Part shown: positions 1 through 8,262 of the stretch, in pieces
Numbering within the stretch: position 1 is the first letter of the stretch
Layout of the letters: each line of letters starts with the position of its first letter
Source: DASVWZ01 sp963708575
Lineage (GTDB): Bacteria; Acidobacteriota; Terriglobia; Terriglobales; Acidobacteriaceae
NCBI GenBank assembly: GCA_963708575.1
Contig: CAVPTB010000003.1
Location: forward strand, 744,001 to 808,000
Direction: 5' to 3'
DNA: 64,000 bases
The notes under the pieces: model-generated
Told to the model about the DNA's origin: nothing
Database searches by the model: none
Seen by the model: only the letters and a program-made list of their open reading frames with translations
Position numbers and translations under genes: made by a program

Positions 1-387
1 GGAACTGATCTGGCCAGAGGAATCTACCAAGGCGCCCCAATTCTTCCCGTTGAAAACCGTCACGGCCAACGTACTAGAGACGGTTTCGACGGCGCAGATG
101 ATGTTGCCCGAGCCGTCGCTAAGACAATTGGGATCGGAGCCGACGACGTCGGGAAGGTTGGTCCAACCGACCCAGGCGTTGTTGGTGTACTGATTCACCA
201 TGAGAGTATTTTGTTGGCTGCGGGTAACGCAGACGACGTTTTTGGATCCGAGTGAGGCGCAGGATGGCTCTCCGACGCTGGGGGTCTTACCCATGTTTTT
301 GAAATTTCCCCAAGCAGCGAACGCGGAGGGAACGAGAAGAAAGTAAGTAGTAAAGACTACCAGTGCGAGCAAAACCTTGGGTTTCAT
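1..387 (-). CDS. Secreted repeat protein, 3' end beyond the window
   Basis: Reading the reverse strand from an ATG at 387 gives 129 codons open to the window edge, so the C-terminus is missing. The start follows AAGGAG at good spacing. Residues 1-24 form a signal peptide (MKPKVLLALVV..., ending SAFA before AW). The mature part shows two copies of a unit of about 45 residues with a conserved Cys pair (PSCASLGSKNVVC and PNCLSDGSGNIIC), each followed by a beta-strand-like stretch and a W-containing segment (NAWVGW, GKNWG). This looks like a lectin-like or beta-propeller repeat with one disulfide per blade. That fold is inferred from the pattern. No enzyme motif is visible. It is divergent from the sigma-factor gene. 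Confidence 0.75.
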   Translation of the reverse strand, partial: MKPKVLLALVVFTTYFLLVPSAFAAWGNFKNMGKTPSVGEPSCASLGSKNVVCVTRSQQNTLMVNQYTNNAWVGWTNLPDVVGSDPNCLSDGSGNIICAVETVSSTLAVTVFNGKNWGALVDSSGQISS

Positions 388-566
388 AGCAACTCCTTTG
401 ATTTCTTATGTCGCGCGACGGCGAGTGGGTTTTAATTGCAAGGTGCGTGGCTGACTGGTAGCATTCGAATCCCAGGAAAGATGTGGGCTTTCCTGACTCC
501 TCCCCCAGTCGGCTCCCCGTAGCCGGCATCCACTACGCATTACGCAGAAGCGGGGCAAAAACCGTC

Positions 567-1151
567 ATGGCGTTTGAAAATTCTTGGTTCTCGGACAGCG
601 AAGAATTGAGCGGGTTGGGGAAAACGGTGGCCGAGCGGCACGCGCTCGACGAACTGTTTAGCGTGACTTACGAGGAACTGCGGCGGCTGGCGTCGAGTGT
701 GAAGCGCAGCGCTCCAGGAGCGACGCTGAGTCCTACGACCCTGGTGAATGAGGCGTGGGTGAAGTTGGCGAATTCTCCAAACTTTGCGACAACGTCCCAA
801 TTGCATTTCAAGAGGATCGCGGCGCGAGCCATGCGGCAAGTTTTGGTGGAGGCGGCGCGCCGGCGCAACGCGCAGAAACGCGGCGGCGGCGAAGGCGTTG
901 CGGTGGTAGTGTTTGACGATTCGCAAGACGGGATGGCGCCTTGTGGCCAGGAACTGATTGCCTTGGATACGGCACTGCAGGAGCTGGCGCGGATACAGCC
1001 GCGGCAGGCGATGATGGTGGAGAGCCGGTTCTTTGGCGGTCTGGATGTGAGCGAGACCGCGCAGTTGCTAGAAGTATCGGAAGCGACGATTCTGCGGGAT
1101 TGGCGGGCGGCGAAAGCCTGGCTGGCGAATGAGCTTCGGCAAGGGCGGTGA
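567..1151 (+). CDS. ECF-type RNA polymerase sigma factor (Sig-70_X6-like)
   Basis: A 194-residue sigma-70 family protein that should direct RNA polymerase to a small regulon. Region 2 is the segment around LDELFSVTYEELRRLA, with the family-typical TTLVNEAWVKL; region 4 at the C-terminus is an HTH (VSETAQLLEVSEATILRDWRAAKAWL). I chose ATG 567 over the upstream in-frame start at 483 because the first 28 residues from 483 lack sigma character. The next gene, 93 bases downstream, encodes a Ser/Thr kinase with TPRs. This sigma/kinase pairing is common in acidobacteria and planctomycetes, where the kinase may modulate the sigma factor. No anti-sigma gene is adjacent. Confidence 0.88.
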   Translation: MAFENSWFSDSEELSGLGKTVAERHALDELFSVTYEELRRLASSVKRSAPGATLSPTTLVNEAWVKLANSPNFATTSQLHFKRIAARAMRQVLVEAARRRNAQKRGGGEGVAVVVFDDSQDGMAPCGQELIALDTALQELARIQPRQAMMVESRFFGGLDVSETAQLLEVSEATILRDWRAAKAWLANELRQGR

Positions 1152-1195
1152 AAACTACTTTCGCAGACAGCGTGGGATGGGCAAACAAAAGGCGA

Positions 1196-1226
1196 TCACC
1201 ACCAAGGACACTAAGGAGCACTAAGG
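1196..1226. repeat. Dispersed CACTAAGG-type intergenic repeat, short copy
   Basis: The gap between the sigma factor and kinase genes holds the run ACCAAGGACACTAAGG followed by AGCACTAAGGG, which is about three units of a degenerate 9-11 base motif. The same motif recurs in the gaps near 13.9, 16.4, 22.7 and 23.8 kb. It is too short here to show an inverted structure. Confidence 0.6.
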
Positions 1227-1244
1227 GAGCCAGGTTGGGGGAGC

Positions 1245-3893
1245 ATGGACAGGGAGCGGTGGGAACGAATCCAGACTGTGTTTCACGACGCGGCCGACTT
1301 GCCTGCGGGTGAGCAGCAATCGTTCCTGAAGAATGCCTGCGGGAGTGATTCCGAATTGATGGCAGATGTGTCTGCCATGCTGAAAGAAGATGCCCGGGGA
1401 TCATCTTTATTGGACCGCGACCTGGCGCATGTGGCGCAGGAAACTCTGGATAACAATCCGTCGTTGTTTCTTTCCGGAATCAAAGAATTTGGTCCATATC
1501 ACATTCAGCGGCCGCTGGGCGAGGGCGGAATGGGTGTGGTGTATCTGGCTGAGCGCAGCGATCTGGGCAGCCTGGTGGCGATCAAGGTCTTGCGGGATGC
1601 GTGGCTCTCTCCGGCGCGGCGGGAGCGGTTCACAGCCGAACAGCGAACTCTGGCACAACTAACGCATCCTTCAATTGCGCGACTCTACGACGCCGATACG
1701 CTGGGCGATGGGACTCCGTGGTTTGTCATGGAGTATGTGGAGGGGGTGGCGCTGACGGAGTATTGCCAGCGGCATGACTCGCCGATCAGGGAGCGACTGC
1801 AGCTATTTCGTTCGGTGTGCGAAGCCGTGCAGTACGCGCACTCGCACGCGGTGATTCATCGCGACCTAAAACCCTCGAACATTCTGGTGAAGGACGACGG
1901 GACGATCCGGTTGCTGGATTTCGGTATTGCGAAACAGCTCGAAGCCTTGGATGCGCCGATGGACCAGACGCGGACCGGGCTGCGCCTGATGACTCCGGCG
2001 TATGCTGCGCCGGAGCAGGTGCGTGGCGAGCGGGTTGGAATCCACACGGACGTTTATTCGTTGGGAGTGGTTCTGTACGAGTTGTTGGCTTCGCGATTGC
2101 CATTTGATTTGTCGGGATGCACTCCGGCGGAGGCGGCGACACTGATTGTGCAACGGGAGCCGGAAAAACCTTCGGCGGTGGCCGGTAGCACGGTGCAGTT
2201 GGGGCGGGCGGCCTGGGCCGATCTGGATGTTTTGTGCCTGACAGCGATGCATAAGGATCCGGCGCGGCGTTACCGGTCGGTGGAAGCGCTGATTCGAGAT
2301 GTCGATCATTATCTGAAAGGAGAGCCGCTCGAAGCGCGACCGGATTCGGCGCTCTACCATCTCCGGAAGTTCGTGAGCCGCAACCAACGAGCGGTGGCGG
2401 TGGCGACGATGGTGTTTCTGATCGTCATCGGCCTGGTGACATTCTTTACGGTGCGGTTGGCGACGGCGCGCAATGCGGCGCTGGCGGAAGCGGCGCGCAC
2501 GCAGAGAATTCAGCACTTCATGACGAATCTGTTTCAAGGGGGAGACCAGGCGGCAGGACCGTCGGATACCTTGCTGGTTTCGACTTTGCTGGATCGCGGC
2601 GTGCAAGAGGCGCAGAGTCTGAATAACGATCCGAAAGTGCAGGCAGAGCTCTATCAAAATCTCGGGGATATTTATCAGAAGCTGGGGAAATTTGATAAGG
2701 CCGAACCACTTCTGACTTCGGCGCTGCAACAGCGGCAGAAATTGTTTGGGGCGGACAGCCCGGAAGCAGCGGAGAGTTTGGTGGCATTGGGATTGTTGCG
2801 GGACGACCAGGCAAAGCTGGAGGAAGCGGAGAAACTGGTTCGGCAGGGCGTCGATATCGACAAGCGGCGTTTGCCGCCAAACCATCCGACGGCGATGAAG
2901 GCAGAGGCGGCGTTGGGGAAGGTGCTGGTGGATCGCGGGCAGTACGACCAGGCGATTCAAGTTCTGGACGCGGTGGTGAAGTTGCAGTCGGACGGAAGCG
3001 CACAGAATGCCGACCTGGCGACGAGCCTGTCGTCGCTGGCGGACGCGCACTATCTCGACGGTCATTACAAAATTGCGGATTCACTTTACCGGCGCGTGCT
3101 GGAGATGCACCGGCAAATTTATGGAGACCGGCATCCGCTGGTGGCGGACGATTACGGCAATCTGGCCGGAGTGCAGCAGGACTTGGGGTACTACACGGAG
3201 TCGGAGAAGTTCAACCGGCAAGCGCTTGAGATCAATGAGGCGTACTACGGCAAGGACAATCCGAGGGTGGCGACGAGCTTCAATACGCTGGGACGGTCTC
3301 TGGAATTTCAGAACCGGTTCGATGAGGCAAAGGATTTATTTCAACAGGCGCTAGCCATTCGAGAGCGGATTTATGGACCGGTGCATCCGTCGGTGGCGGC
3401 TTCGCTGAATGAATTGGGGGCGGTGGCGCTGCAGCGCGATCAGTATAAAGAAGCAGAAGCAAGTTTTCTGCGGATCGGGGACATCTACCGGGAGATCTAC
3501 GGGGATCATCACTATCTGATTGCGCTGGCACAGTCGAATCTGGCGAGCGTTTACATGGCGGAAAAGGATTATGCGCGAGCCGAGCCGTTGTATAGAGACG
3601 CGATCCGGCGATATTCGGAGGCGCTTTCTCCGGATCATCTGAATGTGGGAATTGCGCGGATCAAGTTGGGGCGAACGCTGTTGCGGGAGAAGCGGTTCTC
3701 GGAGGCTGTGGTGGAAACACTAGCCGGATACAACGTCATGATCAAGCAGTCGAACCCGGCGACAACGTTTGTGCACGCGGCGCGGACAGATCTGGCGGCG
3801 GAGTACGACGCACTGCAGCAGCCGGAGCAGGCGGCGAAGTTCAAAGCGGAATTAGCACAAGAAAAAGTGACGCAGACCGCAGCGAAGAAGTGA
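1245..3893 (+). CDS. Membrane serine/threonine protein kinase with TPR repeats
   Basis: An 882-residue PknB-type kinase. The ATP loop is GEGGMG (92-97), the lysine is K114 (VAIK), the catalytic loop is HRDLKPSN (D207) and the metal motif is DFG (225-227). APEQ follows in the activation segment, so the domain looks catalytically complete. One hydrophobic segment (about 383-404) spans the membrane. The remaining 450 residues are tandem tetratricopeptide repeats of the TPR_10/12 type with the recurring A..Y..AE.L...AL pattern, and should lie outside the cytoplasm as a protein-binding surface. The ATG has a strong GGGGGAG ribosome site. The gene follows the ECF sigma gene, so phosphorylation of that regulator is a reasonable guess. 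The ligand and targets cannot be read from sequence. Confidence 0.93.
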   Translation: MDRERWERIQTVFHDAADLPAGEQQSFLKNACGSDSELMADVSAMLKEDARGSSLLDRDLAHVAQETLDNNPSLFLSGIKEFGPYHIQRPLGEGGMGVVYLAERSDLGSLVAIKVLRDAWLSPARRERFTAEQRTLAQLTHPSIARLYDADTLGDGTPWFVMEYVEGVALTEYCQRHDSPIRERLQLFRSVCEAVQYAHSHAVIHRDLKPSNILVKDDGTIRLLDFGIAKQLEALDAPMDQTRTGLRLMTPAYAAPEQVRGERVGIHTDVYSLGVVLYELLASRLPFDLSGCTPAEAATLIVQREPEKPSAVAGSTVQLGRAAWADLDVLCLTAMHKDPARRYRSVEALIRDVDHYLKGEPLEARPDSALYHLRKFVSRNQRAVAVATMVFLIVIGLVTFFTVRLATARNAALAEAARTQRIQHFMTNLFQGGDQAAGPSDTLLVSTLLDRGVQEAQSLNNDPKVQAELYQNLGDIYQKLGKFDKAEPLLTSALQQRQKLFGADSPEAAESLVALGLLRDDQAKLEEAEKLVRQGVDIDKRRLPPNHPTAMKAEAALGKVLVDRGQYDQAIQVLDAVVKLQSDGSAQNADLATSLSSLADAHYLDGHYKIADSLYRRVLEMHRQIYGDRHPLVADDYGNLAGVQQDLGYYTESEKFNRQALEINEAYYGKDNPRVATSFNTLGRSLEFQNRFDEAKDLFQQALAIRERIYGPVHPSVAASLNELGAVALQRDQYKEAEASFLRIGDIYREIYGDHHYLIALAQSNLASVYMAEKDYARAEPLYRDAIRRYSEALSPDHLNVGIARIKLGRTLLREKRFSEAVVETLAGYNVMIKQSNPATTFVHAARTDLAAEYDALQQPEQAAKFKAELAQEKVTQTAAKK

Positions 3894-3907
3894 CTGCGAG
3901 GGCCGCG

Positions 3908-4573
3908 TCAGGAAGCTTCGCTGGGCATTTTAACGATCTTCTTCTGGATAGCGTAGGTCACCAGCTGGGCTTTATTGTGAATGTCCAGCTTGCGCATGAG
4001 ATTGAACTTGTGGGCTTCAACGGTCTTAATGCTGAGGCCGAGAAGCTGGGCGATTTCTTTGACGGAATTTCCTTCAGCGATCATCTTTACGACTTCGCGC
4101 TCGCGCGGGGTAAGGGTTGCGCCCCGGACCTGACCACGAGCGCCCTGGGAACGCGAGCGAAAATCATCCACTAACTTACCCAGAACTTGCGGGCTAAGAT
4201 ATTTCCGGCCTTGGTATACATCGCGGACTGCGCCGATAAGTTTAGGGGCGGGAGCGTCTTTCAGGATGTATCCATACGCTCCGACGTCCAAGCACTGCAG
4301 TAGGTATTCTTCGTCCTCATACATGGTGAGGAAGATCAGACGGCTTGACGGGGACTCGCGTTCCATCAGCCGGGCGGCTTCGAAACTCGACATGCCGGGC
4401 ATTCCGATGTCCATCAACACGACATTGGGATGAAGATCGCGAACGCGTTCAAGCGCGCCGACGGCGTCGCCAGCTTCGCCCACAACCTCCAAGTCGGGTT
4501 CGCTTTCGAGGACGCGACGCAATCCTTCGCGGAACAGTGTGTGATCGTCAACAATGAGACATCTGATCGACAT
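3908..4573 (-). CDS. NarL/FixJ-family response regulator
   Basis: A 221-residue two-component regulator. The receiver domain (1-120) has the acidic pair DD near residue 9, the phospho-acceptor Asp in VVLMDIGMPG and the Lys in LKDAPAP. A LuxR-type helix-turn-helix follows (LTPREREVVKMIAEGNSVKEIAQLLG...TVEAHKFNLMRKL). I start at ATG 4573, preceded by AAGGGG, because an upstream in-frame start would add 49 residues unlike a receiver domain and overlap the kinase gene. It lies 22 bases downstream of the histidine kinase on the same strand, so the two form an operon and presumably a cognate pair. It is convergent with the Ser/Thr kinase gene. The signal and targets are unknown. Confidence 0.93.
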   Translation of the reverse strand: MSIRCLIVDDHTLFREGLRRVLESEPDLEVVGEAGDAVGALERVRDLHPNVVLMDIGMPGMSSFEAARLMERESPSSRLIFLTMYEDEEYLLQCLDVGAYGYILKDAPAPKLIGAVRDVYQGRKYLSPQVLGKLVDDFRSRSQGARGQVRGATLTPREREVVKMIAEGNSVKEIAQLLGLSIKTVEAHKFNLMRKLDIHNKAQLVTYAIQKKIVKMPSEAS

Positions 4574-4595
4574 AGGCCCCTTAAGTTGCTCCAAA

Positions 4596-5381
4596 CTAAC
4601 CCGCTTTGTGCGATACCGTACGTTTGACAAACGGGACAACTTCTCCCTGGGTGTCCGATTGCGCGATTGCCTCAGGGCTTTTGACCGGAACCACGATGTC
4701 CAAGGTGGTTCCGCGACCACCCGCGGAATTGATGCGAACTTCGCCGCCCAGCGCTGCGATTCGTTCGCGCATTCCGACTAAGCCAAAACTGTGTTGACGC
4801 GACCTTGCGTTCTTGACGAAGCCGATTCCATCATCGTGAACCAGCAAACGGAGGCGGTCAGGCGTTTCCTCCAACACGACTTCGAATTTCGTCGCTTTAG
4901 AGTGCTTGGCCACGTTATGCAAGGCCTCCTGGACCGACCGGTATAAGGCGACATGGACGTCGTAATCGCCTGCGGCCAAGGCCTTGGGCAGCGTCAAATC
5001 CGCCTTCATGCCCTTGTTCTTGCTGAGTTCCCGGGCCTCCTTGCGAATAGCGGTCACGAGCCCTAACTCTTCCAAGACTCGGGGAGAGAGGCGGGCGATG
5101 ATTCTACGCAGGTCTCCGATGGTGCGGTCGAGCAACTCAGTTGCTTGGGAGATCTTTTGTAGTGACCCCCGGCTCTTCACTTCATCGGCAAGCATGCTGA
5201 GATAAAGGCGAAGAACCATGAGTCCCTGGCCGGTTTCGTCGTGTAATTCGCGGCTAATGCGTTTGCGTTCTTCCTCGAGGGCGCGCAAAAGATGGCGGGA
5301 AGGTTCCTCAGAAGCAAGCCTAGACGTTTTCGCCGGGACGGCTCTGGAGCGCTTCGCGGAAACTCGTGGAGACACAGTCAT
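4596..5381 (-). CDS. Soluble NarL-type sensor histidine kinase
   Basis: A 261-residue kinase with a HisKA_3 dimerisation domain (RISRELHDETGQG, phospho-His at about 47) and an HATPase domain: the N box near LHNVAKHSKA, then DDGIGF, then GLVGMRERI. No transmembrane segment and no PAS or GAF domain is visible. The N-terminus is only about 25 basic, Ser/Thr-rich residues, so the protein is probably cytoplasmic and needs a separate sensing input. I prefer ATG 5381 over the in-frame ATG at 5456, which would leave only 10 bases to the divergent aroC start and no room for promoters. It forms an operon with the response regulator downstream. Confidence 0.9.
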   Translation of the reverse strand: MTVSPRVSAKRSRAVPAKTSRLASEEPSRHLLRALEEERKRISRELHDETGQGLMVLRLYLSMLADEVKSRGSLQKISQATELLDRTIGDLRRIIARLSPRVLEELGLVTAIRKEARELSKNKGMKADLTLPKALAAGDYDVHVALYRSVQEALHNVAKHSKATKFEVVLEETPDRLRLLVHDDGIGFVKNARSRQHSFGLVGMRERIAALGGEVRINSAGGRGTTLDIVVPVKSPEAIAQSDTQGEVVPFVKRTVSHKAG

Positions 5382-5466
5382 CTTCGCCCCAGACCCCTTC
5401 AGCAGCGGGTTAGATGGGATGTAAGGTGCAGGGTTTGCCCGCTGTATCGTATACAATCCATTAGCG

Positions 5467-6639
5467 ATGCTGCGTTACCACACTGCAGGGGAGTCTCACG
5501 GAGAGGCCTTGGTGGCCTTTATTTCCGGCCTGCCAGCCGGGTTAAAGGTGGATCAGGGCTTTCTGGACCGGGAATTGTGGCGCCGGCAACAAGGTTATGG
5601 GCGTGGCGGCCGGATGAAAATTGAGCAGGATCGGGCGCATATCGTGTCCGGAGTGCGACACGGGTGCACGATTGGGTCGCCGATCGCAATCCTGCTGGAA
5701 AACAAGGATTGGAAGAATTGGACGGAATCGCTGCCGGTGGAGGAGGGCGATCGGGCGAAGTTCAAGCGGGTAGGGTCGCCGCGTCCGGGGCATGCGGACC
5801 TGGCCGGGGCACTGAAATACAATTTTTCGGAAGCGCGGTATGTGCTGGAACGGGCGTCGGCGCGAGAGTCGGCGGCGCGAGTGGCGATTGGCGGGCTGGG
5901 CAAATTGCTGCTCCGAGAATTGGGGATTGAAGTTTTGAGCCACGTGGTGGCGGTGGGCGCGGTGGCGTTGAAGGAAGAGGTGTCGTGGCCGGAAATTGTT
6001 TCCGTGAGCCAAAAGGAAGAGATCCTGCTGAGCTGTGCAGTGCCGGCGGCCGAGGCCGGGATGAAGGAAGAAGTCGACAAGGTTTTGAGGACGGGAGATT
6101 CGGTGGGCGGAGTTTTTGAGGTGGTGGCGCATGGGGTGCCCCCGGGACTCGGGACTTATGTACAGTGGGACGAACGGCTGGACGCCTTGTTGGCGGCGGC
6201 AGTGATGTCGTTGCAAGCGGTGAAGGCGGTAGAAATTGGCGCCGGGGTCACAGCGGCGGGTTCGCCGGGGTCGGCGGTCCACGATGAAATAGGATATGAG
6301 AAGGCGGCGGGATTCAGCGGATTTACGCGAAACCGGAACAATGCGGGCGGCATTGAGGGTGGAGTTTCGAACGGCGAAGAGATTCGGGTTCGGGGATATC
6401 TGAAGCCGATATCGACATTGCGGCGTCCGCTACAGTCGGTGGACTTTGAGAGCCGGGAGCCAGTAAAGGCGGCGTACGAGCGATCGGATGTTTGCGTAGT
6501 TCCGGCGGCCGGGGTGGCGGCGGAAGCGATGGTTGCGCTGACGCTGGCGCGCGCGGCGCTAGAAAAATTCGGCGGCGATTCAATGGTAGAGCTTCATCGG
6601 AATTACGAGGGGTATCTGGCGCAGCTGAAGAATTTCTAG
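5467..6639 (+). CDS. aroC: Chorismate synthase
   Basis: A 390-residue protein that opens with the family signature LRYHTAGESHG. It converts 5-enolpyruvylshikimate-3-phosphate to chorismate using reduced FMN, the last shared step of aromatic amino acid synthesis. Other family segments are RMKIEQDRAHIVSGVRHG, GSPRPGHADLAG, RASARESAARVA and the C-terminal AGVAAEAMVALTLA. The length fits the family. No other shikimate gene is adjacent. It is divergent from the histidine kinase gene, with about 85 bases between starts, and 66 bases upstream of def. Confidence 0.97.
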   Translation: MLRYHTAGESHGEALVAFISGLPAGLKVDQGFLDRELWRRQQGYGRGGRMKIEQDRAHIVSGVRHGCTIGSPIAILLENKDWKNWTESLPVEEGDRAKFKRVGSPRPGHADLAGALKYNFSEARYVLERASARESAARVAIGGLGKLLLRELGIEVLSHVVAVGAVALKEEVSWPEIVSVSQKEEILLSCAVPAAEAGMKEEVDKVLRTGDSVGGVFEVVAHGVPPGLGTYVQWDERLDALLAAAVMSLQAVKAVEIGAGVTAAGSPGSAVHDEIGYEKAAGFSGFTRNRNNAGGIEGGVSNGEEIRVRGYLKPISTLRRPLQSVDFESREPVKAAYERSDVCVVPAAGVAAEAMVALTLARAALEKFGGDSMVELHRNYEGYLAQLKNF

Positions 6640-6705
6640 CTGGCGCGGCGGTTACGGGGCGGTTGGGCGTTTCTAATTTACACAACAGGCAAACTGAAAA
6701 ACGGA

Positions 6706-7215
6706 ATGATCTATCCCATCGTGAAGTTTGGAAATCCGGTACTGGAGAAGGCGGCTGCTCCGGTCACTACGTTTGATGACGAGCTGAAGAAGCTGGTCGA
6801 GGATATGTTCGAGTCGATGTACGAGGCCAAGGGCGTGGGGTTGGCAGCGCCACAGATCGGCATTTCGAAGCGGCTGGCGGTCATCGACGTGACTTTTAAG
6901 GAAGATCCGGATGCGAAACTGGTGCTGGCGAATCCTGAGATCATTCGCACCGAGGGCAAGCACACGCAGTCGGAAGGCTGCTTGAGCATTCCGGAATTTC
7001 GCGAGCCGGTGACGCGTCCCAAGAAGGTGACGATTCGCGCGCAGGATGTGAATGGCAAATGGTACGAGAAGACCGGCGAAGAACTGCTGGCCCGCGCCTT
7101 CCTGCATGAGACGGATCACTTGAACGGCAAGCTCTACATCAGTCACATCAGCGCGCTGAAGCGAGATTTGATGAAGCGCAAAATCAAGAAGCTGATGAAG
7201 GCGGGGGAGTGGTAG
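6706..7215 (+). CDS. def: Peptide deformylase
   Basis: A 169-residue metalloenzyme that removes the formyl group from N-terminal fMet of new proteins. The three family motifs are present: GVGLAAPQIG (43-52), EGCLSIP with metal ligand C92, and HETDH with H134, catalytic E135 and H138. It precedes fmt, the gene for the enzyme that adds the formyl group, and rsmB, in the usual bacterial def-fmt-rsmB order. The 100-base gap to fmt contains an inverted repeat array described separately. Confidence 0.97.
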   Translation: MIYPIVKFGNPVLEKAAAPVTTFDDELKKLVEDMFESMYEAKGVGLAAPQIGISKRLAVIDVTFKEDPDAKLVLANPEIIRTEGKHTQSEGCLSIPEFREPVTRPKKVTIRAQDVNGKWYEKTGEELLARAFLHETDHLNGKLYISHISALKRDLMKRKIKKLMKAGEW

Positions 7216-7230
7216 AGAGATTGGGTTGTT

Positions 7231-7313
7231 GAGCGATTTGGTAATTGGAGAATTGAAGCGCCTCTCGCCGTGCTCAATTACTCAATTGCCCGATTGCGCA
7301 TTTGCTCAATTCT
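7231..7313. repeat. Inverted array of degenerate 8-base repeats between def and fmt
   Basis: The right arm reads as five tandem 8-mers (CTCAATTA, CTCAATTG, CCCGATTG, CGCATTTG, CTCAATTC, about 7273-7312). The left arm, 7231-7259, is the same kind of array in reverse complement, so 7231-7259 and 7272-7299 can pair imperfectly around a short GC-rich loop. It ends only a few bases before the fmt ATG and could affect mRNA processing or fmt translation. That role is inference. Confidence 0.6.
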
Positions 7314-7315
7314 GA

Positions 7316-8260
7316 ATGTCTTCCTCTCTCAATCTCGTTTTCTGTGGCACTCCGCGGTTCGCAGTACCCACGCTCACCAAGCTGGTGGAATCGGGACTTC
7401 GCGTTTCTCTGGTGGTGACTCAACCAGACCGGCCGCGAGGGCGGGGTATGGCCACGGCTTATTCTCCGGTGAAGGAGGAGGCTCTGCGATTGGAGTTGCC
7501 GATCACGCAGCCGGAGAAGATCAAGAACAATGGGGAGTTTCGCGGACGGCTTGAAGATATCCGGCCGGACGCGATTATTGTGGTGGGATACGGGCGGATT
7601 ATTCCGCAGTGGATGATCGACCTGCCTCGGCTGGGGAACATCAATCTGCATGCGTCCCTCTTGCCGAAATATCGCGGGGCAGCGCCGATCCAGTGGGCGA
7701 TTGCGCGCGGGGAATCGATGACGGGCGTGACGACGATGCGGATCGATGCAGGGCTGGATACAGGGGACATTCTGTTGCAGCAGGAAATGCCGATTGAGGC
7801 TCGCGACACTTCGGAGACGGTGGGACCACGGCTGGCAGTTGATCGGGGCCGAGCTTTGATGGTGGAGACGTTGCGAGGCATGGAGGCGGGTGCGGTGCAG
7901 GCGCGTCCTCAGGACGATTCGCAGGCGACCCTGGCGCCGATCCTGAATAAAGAAGACGGGCGAATGAATTTTGGTCTGACGGCGGGCGAACTGCTGAACC
8001 GGTTACGCGGGTTTCAGCCGTGGCCGGGAGCTTTCACGACTTTCCATGGCAAGACTTTGAACGTATGGCAAGCTCAGATTAGCGAGCGCCAGGTAGGTGC
8101 GGCGGAACTACTGGTCGAACCAGACAGGATGATTGTGGGTTGCGGCGGCCGGACTGCCTTGGAGTTAATGGAAGTGCAACCTGAGGGCAAGAAGCGCATG
8201 CCGGCGAAGGCATTCATTCAGGGCTACCGTCCGCAAACCGGCGGGAAGCTCGGCGTTTAA
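7316..8260 (+). CDS. fmt: Methionyl-tRNA formyltransferase
   Basis: A 314-residue enzyme that formylates initiator Met-tRNA using 10-formyl-tetrahydrofolate. The catalytic core is visible: FCGTPRFAV at the N-terminus, INLHASLLPKYRGAAPIQW with N110 and H112, and GLDTGDILL carrying the catalytic Asp. The C-terminal tRNA-binding domain includes RGFQPWPGAF. Its partner def lies upstream and rsmB starts two bases after its stop. The ATG at 7316 matches the normal N-terminus (SLNLVFCGTP) but directly abuts the inverted repeat and has no clear Shine-Dalgarno. Confidence 0.97.
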   Translation: MSSSLNLVFCGTPRFAVPTLTKLVESGLRVSLVVTQPDRPRGRGMATAYSPVKEEALRLELPITQPEKIKNNGEFRGRLEDIRPDAIIVVGYGRIIPQWMIDLPRLGNINLHASLLPKYRGAAPIQWAIARGESMTGVTTMRIDAGLDTGDILLQQEMPIEARDTSETVGPRLAVDRGRALMVETLRGMEAGAVQARPQDDSQATLAPILNKEDGRMNFGLTAGELLNRLRGFQPWPGAFTTFHGKTLNVWQAQISERQVGAAELLVEPDRMIVGCGGRTALELMEVQPEGKKRMPAKAFIQGYRPQTGGKLGV

Positions 8261-8262
8261 GT

